From positions 1-64,000 of the IMG/VR virus record IMGVR_UViG_3300010938_000004: a stretch of 64,000 nt of DNA; one strand, given 5' to 3'. Positions 38,661 to 47,715 of this stretch are shown here, piece by piece. The DNA comes from a virus. The notes below the pieces were generated by a model. It had not been told where the DNA came from. It did not search any database and saw only the letters and a list, made by a program, of their open reading frames with translations. The translations under genes and the position numbers were made by a program. The first letter of the stretch is position 1, and each line of letters opens with the position of its first letter.

Positions 38661-39424
38661 CTGTATCATCAAAATCTCGCGCGAGCGCGCTATGAAGCGT
38701 CTCGCCCTTTTTGTGATCCCAATGAAGTGGCTCTCGCACCCCAAGAACGGGGTCAATTGCTGCCGCCTGCCCCTCCTTACGACCACATCTTCGTGGGCAC
38801 GGACCCGCGTGATGATGACCCCAGACGCGGGTCCGTCAATTCGACGCGATCGTCAATGCGTCAGACACTATCGGTACGACCTTTGATCCGCCCCACGCTG
38901 AGCAGCGAACCTACTGGTACCCGCTCAATGAAGTCGGCAGCTGGGGCTACGGATACTTGTTCTGGCTGGTGAAAATACTGGACCAACTCCATAAGCAGCG
39001 GACCATGACCTATGTTCATTGTCACGCTGGTGCTTATCGGTCTCCCACCGCAGTTTATCTGTGGCTCAGATATAAGGGCCTCTCTATCAAAAAGGCGGCG
39101 CTCATTGCCAAGTCGTGTCTCAAAGATAGTGACGAAGAGACGCTGCTCAAGCTGGCCGAGAAACACGCGTCACGCTTCGTGAATGTGCCAAAGCAAACGG
39201 AGGAGTTCTTCCGTAGGCTGCGCGCGAATCCCAACTGGTCTTTGATGTCGATCTTGACCCAGCCCCTATTGACGATTCCTCCGAGGTCTACTCGAAAGGC
39301 AATAGATCAAAGATTAAGAGTAGTTAAACTAAGATCGGCGACTCTAACCCGCGCAGTTTACATAAGCCGTTTTCTCTCAAAGCTCGGTAACTACACACGA
39401 AGGCTACTGACGACCATCCCTTAG
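38661..39424 (+). pseudogene. Dual-specificity phosphatase-like gene, frameshifted
   Basis: One frame from about 38661 reads YHQNLARARYEASRPFCDPN, then PPYDHIFVGTDPRDDDP with no ATG (CTG or an unseen start). Around 38815-38840 coding moves to another frame: QFDAIVNASDTIGTTFDPPH, then TYVHCHAGAYRSPTAVYLWL. HCHAGAYRS is the HCx5R(S/T) signature of tyrosine and dual-specificity phosphatases, and the expected aspartate loop lies upstream. One indel separates the halves. The second half could still be made from TTG 38957. It interrupts the tube-like genes. Confidence 0.6.
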
Positions 39425-39460
39425 CTGTGCTGTGAGACAATCGAACCGTCAAGAGGTTCT

Positions 39461-39970
39461 ATGTCTCAACCAAACCTTCTGAGCGGAGCGCGCGGCCTCA
39501 TCAAACGCAAGTCTTCCGATGGCTCCTATGAGCCGTTGTACGTCGTGACGTCCGTCTCGATCTCTACTTCTATTGGTGTGCGCCAGACGTTCGTGATCGG
39601 CTCTAAAAACCCGATCAACTCCGATCCAGTCAGCATCACCGCGCGGGCGACGATTGGCCGGGTCATCCCGGTGAATCAGCCGACCAGCTCATCTGCCGAC
39701 CAGTCCAAGGTGACGGCGATCGATCTCAAGCTGGAAGAGAAGATCTTCGAGTCGCTTGAGAAGGAGACGCTGATCATCGAGGTGCAGGACCGCGTCACAG
39801 GCAAGACGGTCGGCGCACTCAAAGAGGCCCGGTTCGCAGGCCGCGACATGGGAGACAGCGCAGGCGACCTGGCGGGTGAGTCGATTCGTTTCGAGGGTAT
39901 CTGGGACGCAGGATATGACGGTTCGGAAAACGTGGCGGTTCTGCTGGGATATGACTCCAGCAACGCCTAA
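39461..39970 (+). CDS. Tail tube-like protein B
   Basis: The 169-residue protein is a relative of the gene at 38198: ARATIGRVIPVNQPTSS, then LIIEVQDRVTGKTVGALKEA, then a Gly/Ser-rich C-terminus ending ENVAVLLGYDSSNA. All-strand composition and position point to the tail tube or a tube-end protein. GAACC/GGTTC (39444-39460 area) forms a hairpin around AGAGG, the ribosome binding site. Confidence 0.65.
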   Translation: MSQPNLLSGARGLIKRKSSDGSYEPLYVVTSVSISTSIGVRQTFVIGSKNPINSDPVSITARATIGRVIPVNQPTSSSADQSKVTAIDLKLEEKIFESLEKETLIIEVQDRVTGKTVGALKEARFAGRDMGDSAGDLAGESIRFEGIWDAGYDGSENVAVLLGYDSSNA

Positions 39971-39988
39971 GGCGGAAGGAAGTAACTT

Positions 39989-40519
39989 ATGATCTCAGCG
40001 AGTGACGCGTTCAATGCCATGATGAAGGGAATCCTGTCCCCTCAGGAAGCCCTCACCAAGGTGAACAAGGCCGAGAAAAACAACCTCATCAAGGCCATCA
40101 AGATGGCGCAAGAGCGGTTGAAAGCCATGGCCTCCGAAGATGGAGATGCTATCGCCGCGGGCTACGAGCTTCAGAAGATGAGCCAGCAGCAGCGTTCGCG
40201 CCATCCGGGACCCAGGCCGCAACACGTGCAGTACGGCGAACAGTCGGGTCCGATCTTCACGGATCTGGGCGACTTCTCTCGCCAGGCCCAGCAGTGTGGG
40301 CGGGCTCCTGGTGCGTTCTTCAAGAATGAAGAGTTCGCTATGTGTGGGGATGATCCCATTCCTACCGAGAACAACGGCCTGACCTACCCGTCGTTCGCGC
40401 AGCAGCGCGTAAACCACGGCGGTAAGCCCTATGACTGGAGCAAGCTCCCCAACAAGCCTGCAGATGTGGGCTGGGAAGCTTTCAGTCACTCCAACCAGGG
40501 AAGGGTCAGTTACCGGTGA
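39989..40519 (+). CDS. Hypothetical, possibly virion-associated protein
   Basis: CGGAAGGAAGTAACTT before ATG 39989 gives 176 residues. The first 60 are helical (TKVNKAEKNNLIKAIKMAQE). The rest is low in hydrophobic residues and rich in Q, P, G and N, with two cysteines. It precedes the CarD-like cargo gene with a GTGA overlap. It may help package or load that protein, by analogy only. Confidence 0.5.
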   Translation: MISASDAFNAMMKGILSPQEALTKVNKAEKNNLIKAIKMAQERLKAMASEDGDAIAAGYELQKMSQQQRSRHPGPRPQHVQYGEQSGPIFTDLGDFSRQAQQCGRAPGAFFKNEEFAMCGDDPIPTENNGLTYPSFAQQRVNHGGKPYDWSKLPNKPADVGWEAFSHSNQGRVSYR

Positions 40520-42342
40520 GCCACAAAAAGATCAAAGACACGCTCGACAAGATCCGGTCGCAGCTCCTGAAGAACTATTCGCCCTACAAGATCGGCGAGA
40601 AGTTATCTCACCCGGCGATGGGTATGGTCAGCGTGGTCGGAGTCAATTCCGATGCCGAGCATCCTCATTACGAACTGTCCGACGGCAAGCAGAAGGTAAA
40701 GATGCCCTGGGCTAAGTCGAAGAACCTGCGCCCGGTACTTGATGCTGCCAAGGCCGAGATCATCAAGCAAAAGCTTGACGCTCCGCTTACCCATGACGAC
40801 TTGCGTCAAGGCGCGCACCGCGCCGTGGCCCACTTCATGGAAGATGTCCACTCCAATGACCCCGAACGCGTTGTGGTGGCTGTCCGCCAGCTGCGGGCTA
40901 AGAAGGCCCATCTTGGACTGACGCTGGGCGAGCATGCAATCTTGAACCAGGCACACACGATGATCGCTCGCGAGTATGAGAACGCGACCGGCCAGCGCGT
41001 TGCCCCCCTATCCAAGAGTCAGGCATGGAGCTACGATTCCCTGGAGAAGAGTAAAAAGGACTTCAAGGTAGGCAGTTACGCCCTGCATCAAAGCCATGGC
41101 ATCGGCAAGGTGATCGAACACAAAGAGGTCAACGGGCAGCGGTTCCATGTGCTAGAAATCGAAGACGGTGGGGCCCCTAAGAAGGTGTTCACTGGAGTCG
41201 AGAGACTTCGCCCTCCCATGTCCAAGGAAGAGGCAGCCAAGGTTAAGGAGGCGTATCATGCGCCACTTACCTTGGACGATCATTCACCCGAGATGACTTG
41301 GAACAGGCGCTATCGCGATCTCATGGAGATGACGCATGGCAACGAACCCATGCAGCAAGTAAAAGCCATCCGGCAACTTAAGTCCCTAGCTAACTTCAAG
41401 GATCTGTCGTTCGGCGAGCGCAAGCTGCTAGAGCAGAACGTCCGGGCGCTGGGCGCGCACTACAAAATTGCGACTGGCGAAGATCTGGACGCTCCGCCTC
41501 CCGAGGACAAGCCCACGCTGAAACTTGTCAAGCACGAGGCCATCCAGGCCTTGCTTAGCAAGTCGGATGAAGAGCACAGCCCGGAAGACGAGGACATCTA
41601 CTTTCACCCGTCAGGGCCGCTTGGCTTTAAGACTTCCGTGTCAGCTGGCGGCAAGCACCTGGGCGAATTCAGCTCTAATGATGAGGCAGAGGCTGCCGCA
41701 CGTGAATGGACCAATCGGTCTAATTTCTGGCCCAATGTTTGGCGCGTGTCTGACCATGGCAACTATCACCTCGCAAGCAAGGACTTTTACTCGCACCCGG
41801 ACTTCCAGCAGCCTAAGAAGGAAGACGTCAAAAAGTCTGAAGACCAAGGAGAAGGGGCCAAGATCATCAAGCTCCCCACCCTCTACACGCCTCCGGCTGA
41901 GGAACACATTCCGCTGGTTGAACTTGAGAACGAGCTTCACTACCACCTTCATCGCGCCGCGTCTCATGACAATATGGCTAAGCTTCTGGAGATAGCGGCT
42001 GAGACTCTCTACCGCAAGGGCGACCAGATGAGTGGTCACAAGGTCACGGCCGAGAAGCGGGCACACGAGACCGCCAAGGAAGCTCACCAAAGAGCGGCTG
42101 AGAAGACTTACCGGTCGATTGGTGTGTCGGACAAACAGCAGCCTCTGGGCGCCCTTTATCGCAGTCATGTCAGTGAGGGTGGCAAGTTGCTGACAGTGAA
42201 GTACGAGCCTAAATTTGAGCCGTACCAGCCGAAGGTGGAGAAATCCGAGCGCCCGGTGCTGAAAGAGGGCGAGAGCTACTCCTCGCTGCGTAAGCGGGAG
42301 AAAGCAAAGTCCAAGGGTGTCTGTAAGGATTATTCCAAGTAA
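40516..42342 (+). CDS. Cargo protein with two CarD/CdnL-like modules and K-S linkers
   Basis: The 608-residue protein starts at a GTG overlapping the previous stop. Residues 22-160 and 181-325 are an internal duplication. Each has a CarD/TRCF-type RNA polymerase-interacting domain (YKIGEKLSHPAMGMVSVVGV; FKVGSYALHQSHGIGKVI) ending in LRP, then the helical CarD C-domain. Copy 2 shows WNRRYRDLMEM (262-272) and KDLSFGERKLLEQ (295-307), the clearest CarD signatures. SKS 166-168, SKS 348-350 and later KKSE and EKSE motifs separate modules, as in the giant effector. Residues 360-608 hold two further helical modules of unknown role. CarD proteins bind the RNA polymerase beta subunit and stabilise open promoters. 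A phage version could redirect host transcription. Confidence 0.7.
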   Translation: MSHKKIKDTLDKIRSQLLKNYSPYKIGEKLSHPAMGMVSVVGVNSDAEHPHYELSDGKQKVKMPWAKSKNLRPVLDAAKAEIIKQKLDAPLTHDDLRQGAHRAVAHFMEDVHSNDPERVVVAVRQLRAKKAHLGLTLGEHAILNQAHTMIAREYENATGQRVAPLSKSQAWSYDSLEKSKKDFKVGSYALHQSHGIGKVIEHKEVNGQRFHVLEIEDGGAPKKVFTGVERLRPPMSKEEAAKVKEAYHAPLTLDDHSPEMTWNRRYRDLMEMTHGNEPMQQVKAIRQLKSLANFKDLSFGERKLLEQNVRALGAHYKIATGEDLDAPPPEDKPTLKLVKHEAIQALLSKSDEEHSPEDEDIYFHPSGPLGFKTSVSAGGKHLGEFSSNDEAEAAAREWTNRSNFWPNVWRVSDHGNYHLASKDFYSHPDFQQPKKEDVKKSEDQGEGAKIIKLPTLYTPPAEEHIPLVELENELHYHLHRAASHDNMAKLLEIAAETLYRKGDQMSGHKVTAEKRAHETAKEAHQRAAEKTYRSIGVSDKQQPLGALYRSHVSEGGKLLTVKYEPKFEPYQPKVEKSERPVLKEGESYSSLRKREKAKSKGVCKDYSK

Positions 42343-42358
42343 GAAATACGCATCACAA

Positions 42359-42374
42359 TTAACCTTCGGGTTAA
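42359..42374 (+). other. UUCG-capped hairpin
   Basis: TTAACC-TTCG-GGTTAA forms a perfect six-pair stem with the very stable UUCG loop. No U-run follows, so it is more likely an mRNA-end stabiliser or processing site than a terminator. TAGGAT (42376-42381) begins two bases later. Confidence 0.6.
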
Positions 42375-42399
42375 CTAGGATGCATAATAAGAGTCCACC

Positions 42400-42870
42400 A
42401 TGCAGCCACAGCTCATATCGGGCCAGCGAATCGTGGTCGAGTTCGACGGCAGGAACATCTCCGCGGGTTTCGTCATGTCGGCCAACATTCTTACTCCACA
42501 CTCCGAAGAATTCGGGGTCGATTCCACCATCCCATTTGAATTGGTGCCCGGTCCGGTCCGGGTGCGCTTCATGCTCAAAATCTACCGCTCGGTGGCGAAC
42601 GACCCCTCTAACATGGGGATCGCCCCTAAGGCTGACCCACAATACGATGGCCGTGACCATCAGACCAGGTATGTGTCCATCGAAGTAAGGGAGCGCCTTA
42701 CCGATCGGACTATCCTATTTTTGCCCAAGTGCGTCATTACCGCGCGGACGATAGAGTCTCAAAGTGAGGACCTTGTGACCGAAGTGTGGTCCGTGACCTC
42801 CATCGGCTATAAGGGGCCCGAGGGCCAAAGGGCCGGTATCTTGCCAACGATCGCGGGCGCCCTGCCTTAA
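42400..42870 (+). CDS. Tail tube-like protein C
   Basis: The 156-residue protein (MQPQLISGQRIVVEFDGRNI) shares its start style with tube-like protein A (MRPQLASAARTRVVINGVPR), and has the equivalent VSIEVRERLTDRTILFLPKC turn. It is somewhat diverged, lacking GRVIPxN. All-strand composition. Its position just before the chaperone and tape measure genes suits a tail completion or initiator role. Confidence 0.55.
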   Translation: MQPQLISGQRIVVEFDGRNISAGFVMSANILTPHSEEFGVDSTIPFELVPGPVRVRFMLKIYRSVANDPSNMGIAPKADPQYDGRDHQTRYVSIEVRERLTDRTILFLPKCVITARTIESQSEDLVTEVWSVTSIGYKGPEGQRAGILPTIAGALP

Positions 42871-42933
42871 GCCTTGTTCGTTACTGTCGTTTTTCAACAG
42901 CTATGAACAGAATAGTCTTTTCACTACCATCTG

Positions 42934-42958
42934 AACTATCCGGAAATGCCGGATAGTT
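42934..42958 (+). other. Perfect 10-bp hairpin before the tail-chaperone genes
   Basis: AACTATCCGG pairs with CCGGATAGTT around an AAATG loop. AAGGAG, the ribosome binding site of ATG 42977, follows six bases later. There is no U-run. It could be a processing or stability element between the tube-like gene and the chaperone genes. Confidence 0.7.
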
Positions 42959-42976
42959 ACTTCAAGGAGATAGCTC

Positions 42977-43405
42977 ATGCTTAAGATGCTCCCATCGTTC
43001 AACCGTTCCGTCACGATCGACTACACGGGACAGACTACCGGCACTCGATATCAAGGCACCTTCGAGTTCAAGGTAATCCTCGACGCGCAGGAAGAATTGC
43101 GCATGGAGGGGCTGGCGACCATGAAACTCCTGGGCCAAATAGGCCAAGCAGGTGCTGGCTACCAGGAGTTCGCCCGCTCGCTTGCTACTCTGCAAGTATC
43201 TATCTTGAAGTCGCCTGACTGGTGGTCGGACCCCAAGCAGCTCGCCGACGGCGAAAAAGTCTACGATCCGGACCTCATCGCCCACCTGCGGCTCGAACTT
43301 CGTAAGGCGAAACTTGCCTGGCAGGAAGACGTCGGTGTGAAAGCCAAGAAGGCGGAAGAGTCCAATGACAAAAAGCCTGAACCGGTCGAAGCCGCTGGAG
43401 CTTGA
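42977..43405 (+). CDS. Putative tail assembly chaperone 1
   Basis: AAGGAGATAGCTC before ATG 42977 gives a 142-residue protein with an N-terminal strand pair (TIDYTGQTTGTRYQGTFEFK), helices, and a lysine-rich C-terminus. It and the next gene overlap by 41 bases and directly precede the tape measure gene, the usual place of tail assembly chaperones. The usual -1 slippery frameshift does not fit, since the frame change needed is +1. The second protein has its own ribosome binding site, so two separate proteins are more likely. Confidence 0.55.
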   Translation: MLKMLPSFNRSVTIDYTGQTTGTRYQGTFEFKVILDAQEELRMEGLATMKLLGQIGQAGAGYQEFARSLATLQVSILKSPDWWSDPKQLADGEKVYDPDLIAHLRLELRKAKLAWQEDVGVKAKKAEESNDKKPEPVEAAGA

Positions 43406-43814
43406 TGAACTGCTCGAAGTTCTGCGATCGCTGGCTTCCGAGCATGCCCGGTCTACTCGTCTTGGCCCTAGGACCAGGGACGAGCTGTGGCTGGCGCTTT
43501 GTTCGTGGTGGAGCGAATACTACAATCGTCCGCTCAAGGACCCGATACTGGAGAAATACACCCTTGAGGAGTTGGCTTACGAATTTTTCCTGAAGAAAAT
43601 GTCTGACCCCGAGACAGTCAAGAAACAAGCGCAAGAGAAGAAAAACAAGGAAGATGAGGAGTGGGCAATAGCAGAAGCGCGGGCTCAGTTCGAGGCGTAC
43701 CAGCAGAAGCTTAAGGCAGCAAAAGCGCCAGAGGGGGAATCTAAGGCGGAGGACGACAAGAAGAGGTTAACGCAGATGGCCGCGGCTATTCCAGATGTCA
43801 AGAAGGTGTTCTGA
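43365..43814 (+). CDS. Putative tail assembly chaperone 2
   Basis: ATG 43365 lies inside the previous gene with GGAAGAG seven bases upstream. The 149-residue protein is helical (LELDELLEVLRSLASEHARS) and ends in a long charged helix (AQFEAYQQKLKAAKAPEG). Position before the tape measure supports a chaperone that coats it during tail assembly. The W-W-S-E-Y-Y segment is a recognisable feature but not diagnostic. Confidence 0.5.
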   Translation: MTKSLNRSKPLELDELLEVLRSLASEHARSTRLGPRTRDELWLALCSWWSEYYNRPLKDPILEKYTLEELAYEFFLKKMSDPETVKKQAQEKKNKEDEEWAIAEARAQFEAYQQKLKAAKAPEGESKAEDDKKRLTQMAAAIPDVKKVF

Positions 43815-43879
43815 TAGGCTGCTGGTACGATCTAGGCTCAACGATTTGCTACCAACGGGCCTTCAGTAAATGGTAACTG

Positions 43880-46081
43880 GTGGATAATAATATAGAATTA
43901 CTATTCAAGGCGCGAGTAGACGATCCTTCGTCTACCATCCGCTCGTTCGAGGATCTAGGCAAACAGATCCAGGACGTAATGACTCGTGCCTTCGAGCAGG
44001 CTGCCAGGAATATCTCGCAGACCGTTCAGGGTATAGCTCAGGACGCCAGGAAGACCCTAGTGGACCAACACGGCAACCCGGTTGGCGCAGGCGGGTCGCA
44101 GACGACCAATGAAGGTGGAGTGCCAGGCCAAAGCCCAAACGCATTCACGGGCGTACGCTCCGGCACTTCTGGTCCCATCGGTCTGGGTGAGGCGGGACAG
44201 ATCTCACGCATATTCTTCACGGGTGGGACAGGGGGAGTGTCGAACTCCGTCTACCAGGGCTTGTACGATGCGACCCGCGCTGACATGGCAATGGTCGACA
44301 TCATCAAGGCCCAGAAGGACGCAGGCCTAGACACCGACCTCACGCGATCGGCACCTAACCAGCTCAAGCAGATGCTGGAGAATATGACCGGCGCGATGCG
44401 GGAAGCGACGCAGCGCATCACTGAGATTAATCGCCAACTGGCCGACTCTTCGCTGTCTCCAGAGAAGCGAGCGGAACTAGTAGGACAACTACAGTCGGAA
44501 GCCGCAATGCAGCGAGCAACCAGCAGCCGCGTGCGCGACATCGAAGGCATGCTGCCGGGCCAGGGGCCAATGTTCTCTCCGTACTTCATGACCGGTCTGG
44601 GGGCCGCAATCACAACGGGAGGCTTCGCAACTCAGCTGCCGATGGCCATGCGCGCTCGCGCGGCCGGGATGGCTGGGGTAGACGCTTTTGGATCGCGAGC
44701 CTTCATGGCTGGCGATGTAGGCTCCATCTACGCCATGGAGCAGATGGGCGGGGAAGATGCTGTGCGTCATGCGGCAGGCAGAGAGGCCATGAACTCCTCA
44801 TTGGCCAGAGTGGTCGGTGGCGGCGCGCAGATACTGGCGGGCAGCGCGCTAGGATTCACTGGGCTACCTGGCTTCATGTTGGGTGCTCAAGGGGCTCAGA
44901 TGTTCGGCGGCGCAGTGATGGATCTCATTTCTCTTCCCCAGCAGACTCGCGAGCGCATGGCTCAAGCCGTCGGCTACCGCATGGAGCAAGAAAAAGAGGC
45001 CATAGCCGCGATTCAGTCCGCCTACAACACTCGCATGAGCGCATATGGAAACGCACTGAACATTGGCAACGTGGGCGCCATGCACGTCCTCGATATGTCC
45101 AAAGGGGGCTCCAACGCCCTCCCTCTGGCGGTGCAGCTTCAGCTTAGAGCCCGCCTTGCGGGCGGTGGAGCTGCTCTCTCTACCGAAGACATCATGCGCC
45201 AGATGACGGGGTTGGCTGAAACTGGGCTTTTAGGCGCGCCCGAGATCATGGCCGGCCTATACCAGGGTGGAGTGGGCGCTGGGGCAGTAGGCGGGCTCGT
45301 GAGCTCTCTTCAAGGTCAACTATACGGCGCCGGATTCGACCCGACCGCCATTGGACCGGCATTGGCCGGCATGGCCCAGCAAGCTGGTTCTTTCGTGGGC
45401 GGGGCAGACTCTGCCGTAGCGAATTTCAGAGCCGACGCAGGCCTCGCGCGCCGGATGTATGGATCGGGCGGAGTTACTGCCGCGGAGCTTGCCCAAGGCG
45501 GACGCACGGCAGGAATGTACCGCGATACGATCACTGGCACCGGAGTTGGACAGATAGGAGCGTTCATGGGCCTTATGGGCCTGGGCGTCGAGATGTCCCT
45601 CCCGCAGCTCAGGTTCCTGCAGCGCCGAGGCTTCCAAGTAGACGACGCGACGCTTCGCAAAATGTTCCCAGGCTCAGGGCTCACCTCCTCGAAAGTGCGG
45701 GATGCCCTGGCCGGCGGGTTCGACGACCTGGGCGGCTTCATAGGTGACGAGGCGAAAACCCTAATTCTACAGCAGATGGCACCCGACATGCCATCTGAGG
45801 CCGCGGCGGTGATGGGTATGGGCGCCCGCGAGGCGCTAGGTCAGACTATAGGAGGTCCCGGCGTTTCTCCTCCTACCTTGCGCCAGAATCCGGATCGAGT
45901 GGCTGTGGGCCAGATAACCGCCGCCTTGGAGAAGCAGATGGTGGAGCTGGAAGCGGGGTTTGCTGCCTTGAACAAAATCATAGGCCCACTTCTCATAGCT
46001 GCTGACCAGCTAAAAAGAGCATTTGAGAAGCTCTCGCTTAGCTCCATGACGGGCGGCTACACCCTACACCCGAGGAAGTGA
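43880..46081 (+). CDS. Tape measure protein
   Basis: The 733-residue protein starts at GTG 43880 with no clear ribosome binding site (TACGAT at 43826 may be the promoter). It is Ala/Gly-rich with helical N-terminus (EDLGKQIQDVMTRAFEQAAR), hydrophobic stretches in the middle (GGGAQILAGSALGFTGLPGF) and glycine-rich repeats, typical of tape measures. At about 0.15 nm per residue it would set a tail near 110 nm, a rough family rule. No peptidase or lysozyme motif is visible inside it. Confidence 0.75.
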   Translation: MDNNIELLFKARVDDPSSTIRSFEDLGKQIQDVMTRAFEQAARNISQTVQGIAQDARKTLVDQHGNPVGAGGSQTTNEGGVPGQSPNAFTGVRSGTSGPIGLGEAGQISRIFFTGGTGGVSNSVYQGLYDATRADMAMVDIIKAQKDAGLDTDLTRSAPNQLKQMLENMTGAMREATQRITEINRQLADSSLSPEKRAELVGQLQSEAAMQRATSSRVRDIEGMLPGQGPMFSPYFMTGLGAAITTGGFATQLPMAMRARAAGMAGVDAFGSRAFMAGDVGSIYAMEQMGGEDAVRHAAGREAMNSSLARVVGGGAQILAGSALGFTGLPGFMLGAQGAQMFGGAVMDLISLPQQTRERMAQAVGYRMEQEKEAIAAIQSAYNTRMSAYGNALNIGNVGAMHVLDMSKGGSNALPLAVQLQLRARLAGGGAALSTEDIMRQMTGLAETGLLGAPEIMAGLYQGGVGAGAVGGLVSSLQGQLYGAGFDPTAIGPALAGMAQQAGSFVGGADSAVANFRADAGLARRMYGSGGVTAAELAQGGRTAGMYRDTITGTGVGQIGAFMGLMGLGVEMSLPQLRFLQRRGFQVDDATLRKMFPGSGLTSSKVRDALAGGFDDLGGFIGDEAKTLILQQMAPDMPSEAAAVMGMGAREALGQTIGGPGVSPPTLRQNPDRVAVGQITAALEKQMVELEAGFAALNKIIGPLLIAADQLKRAFEKLSLSSMTGGYTLHPRK

Positions 46082-47715
46082 TGGTCAAATCTCATTCCTC
46101 ATCCGCAGACGCAGCGATCCTGGCGTGGAATTATGACTCCCAGAACACCAGGAAGATCCAGTCAGATGCTGAGATCACCAAGGTCACCCCTCTTCTGGTA
46201 CAGGCCCCTATTAAGAGTATCAACGTATCCGAGACCAAAGGTGCGCCAGCAACCTTCAGTGTTGTGCTGGAAGCAAGCGAGGACTGGCGCTGCAAGATAC
46301 AAGTCGGAGCCTGGTGCGCTATAGTTATCAATGACCAAAAGATAAACAGCATGGATGATGCCGCAGTCGTAGGTAACGGCCTGCGCTGCGTAGGAGTGGT
46401 GAGGTCAGTCAGGTACCGCGAGGTCGTCATGGGCAACGGCGCCGTGGTACGCCGCTACGTGGTATCTGGCCAGGACTACAGTTCTGTCATCACCCGCGCA
46501 TCCTTCTATTCCAACGCTGCGCTCGCGGCGCTCCGCGGGAGCGTTGAGGGTCGAATCATCCTTCAGCTCATGGACAAGCAAGAGCACAAGAAGAAGCTCG
46601 ATGCGCCCAGGGCGACACCGGATGAACTTGTCTACCGTTTCTACAATTTCTTCATGGGTCAGGTGAATTTTACAATCGGTGATGACCGCAAAATCAAGAA
46701 GAATCAGGAGTCAGCGGGCCTCGTCGGCGTCCCGCTCTTGGTTCCGCCCGAGGTGTACCGCTTCATGCGTGGAACCTCGCCCGAGAGCCGTCAGTTCACC
46801 GCTCTGACGCATTACGTTAAGCAGAAACTGCCTGGAGTGATTTCAAACTCCCTGGGCATTGGGTCCAACTCGTCAGTGTGGGGGATCATGCAGGCGTACG
46901 CCAACCTGCCGTTTAATGAGCTTTACGCCACCATGCTTCCTACCACCATCGACGGAAAGCAGCGGCTATTGCCGACCATCGTTCATCGCATGAACCCATT
47001 CTCCAACACCACCGCTCTGAAAGTCGGCACCAACCAGACCTCTCAGGGAGATTCCTCATACGATACTTCGATACGCAGAGACCTGTCGGCAAACCTCGAA
47101 GAGAAGGACCCCTCCAAGGGGCAAGAGCAGATGGAGCACTGCTATGTCTCTAGGATCATCCATGGTGAAGAGGTTTATGACCAGGACTTGGGCCTCTCAG
47201 ACCAAGAGCGGTTCAACTTCTTTTTGTGCTCACCCTCGGTCGCTGGCTCAAGCTCTGAGATGGAGAACGTCATCATCGCCGACGCACTCAAAAACAATAA
47301 GGTGCTCATGGACCGCGCTTCCATGCAGAGGCACGGCCTCAGGCCCATAGTGGATAGCTCAATGTACTCCCTGCCTGGCTACACCACTAAGGACTCTTCG
47401 CCACTCTTGGTCCTCACCGACCAAATGCGCTCGGCCCTTGAGGATGCCTACCTGCTTGAGAACGGGACCATCCGATGTGCTGGGCGCTCAACACACGTAC
47501 CGCTGGGCACGAATGTGTACTTGGTTCATAGGGCCATGGTCTTCCATATAGAAGGCGCAAGTCACGACTACTCTGTGGACGACCGAGGCGAGCGGACATA
47601 CGAAGTGACTTACCGAGTGGTCCACGGCAAACGTTATGACCCTCTGACCGGCATTAAGGGCTATCCCATAGACCACCCCGACTACAAGGCCCAGGCTTCA
47701 CGGAGAGACAAATGA
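46081..47715 (+). CDS. Baseplate hub protein (gp27/gpD-like)
   Basis: ATG 46081 (GTG 46078 is also in frame) shares a base with the tape measure stop, giving 544 residues. Strand-rich segments such as APIKSINVSETKGAPATFSV, then RCVGVVRSVRY and YVVSGQDYSSVI match the first domains of hub proteins (gp27, gpD). A helical insert and a second beta domain (TYEVTYRVVHGKRYDPLTGI) follow. The hub forms a trimer at the tube tip. The spike gene follows at once with an overlap. Confidence 0.7.
   Translation: MVKSHSSSADAAILAWNYDSQNTRKIQSDAEITKVTPLLVQAPIKSINVSETKGAPATFSVVLEASEDWRCKIQVGAWCAIVINDQKINSMDDAAVVGNGLRCVGVVRSVRYREVVMGNGAVVRRYVVSGQDYSSVITRASFYSNAALAALRGSVEGRIILQLMDKQEHKKKLDAPRATPDELVYRFYNFFMGQVNFTIGDDRKIKKNQESAGLVGVPLLVPPEVYRFMRGTSPESRQFTALTHYVKQKLPGVISNSLGIGSNSSVWGIMQAYANLPFNELYATMLPTTIDGKQRLLPTIVHRMNPFSNTTALKVGTNQTSQGDSSYDTSIRRDLSANLEEKDPSKGQEQMEHCYVSRIIHGEEVYDQDLGLSDQERFNFFLCSPSVAGSSSEMENVIIADALKNNKVLMDRASMQRHGLRPIVDSSMYSLPGYTTKDSSPLLVLTDQMRSALEDAYLLENGTIRCAGRSTHVPLGTNVYLVHRAMVFHIEGASHDYSVDDRGERTYEVTYRVVHGKRYDPLTGIKGYPIDHPDYKAQASRRDK

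Noticed and set aside
43330-43410. Programmed -1 frameshift joining the two tail chaperones
   Set aside because: The overlap would need a +1 change, and the second gene has its own ribosome binding site and ATG.
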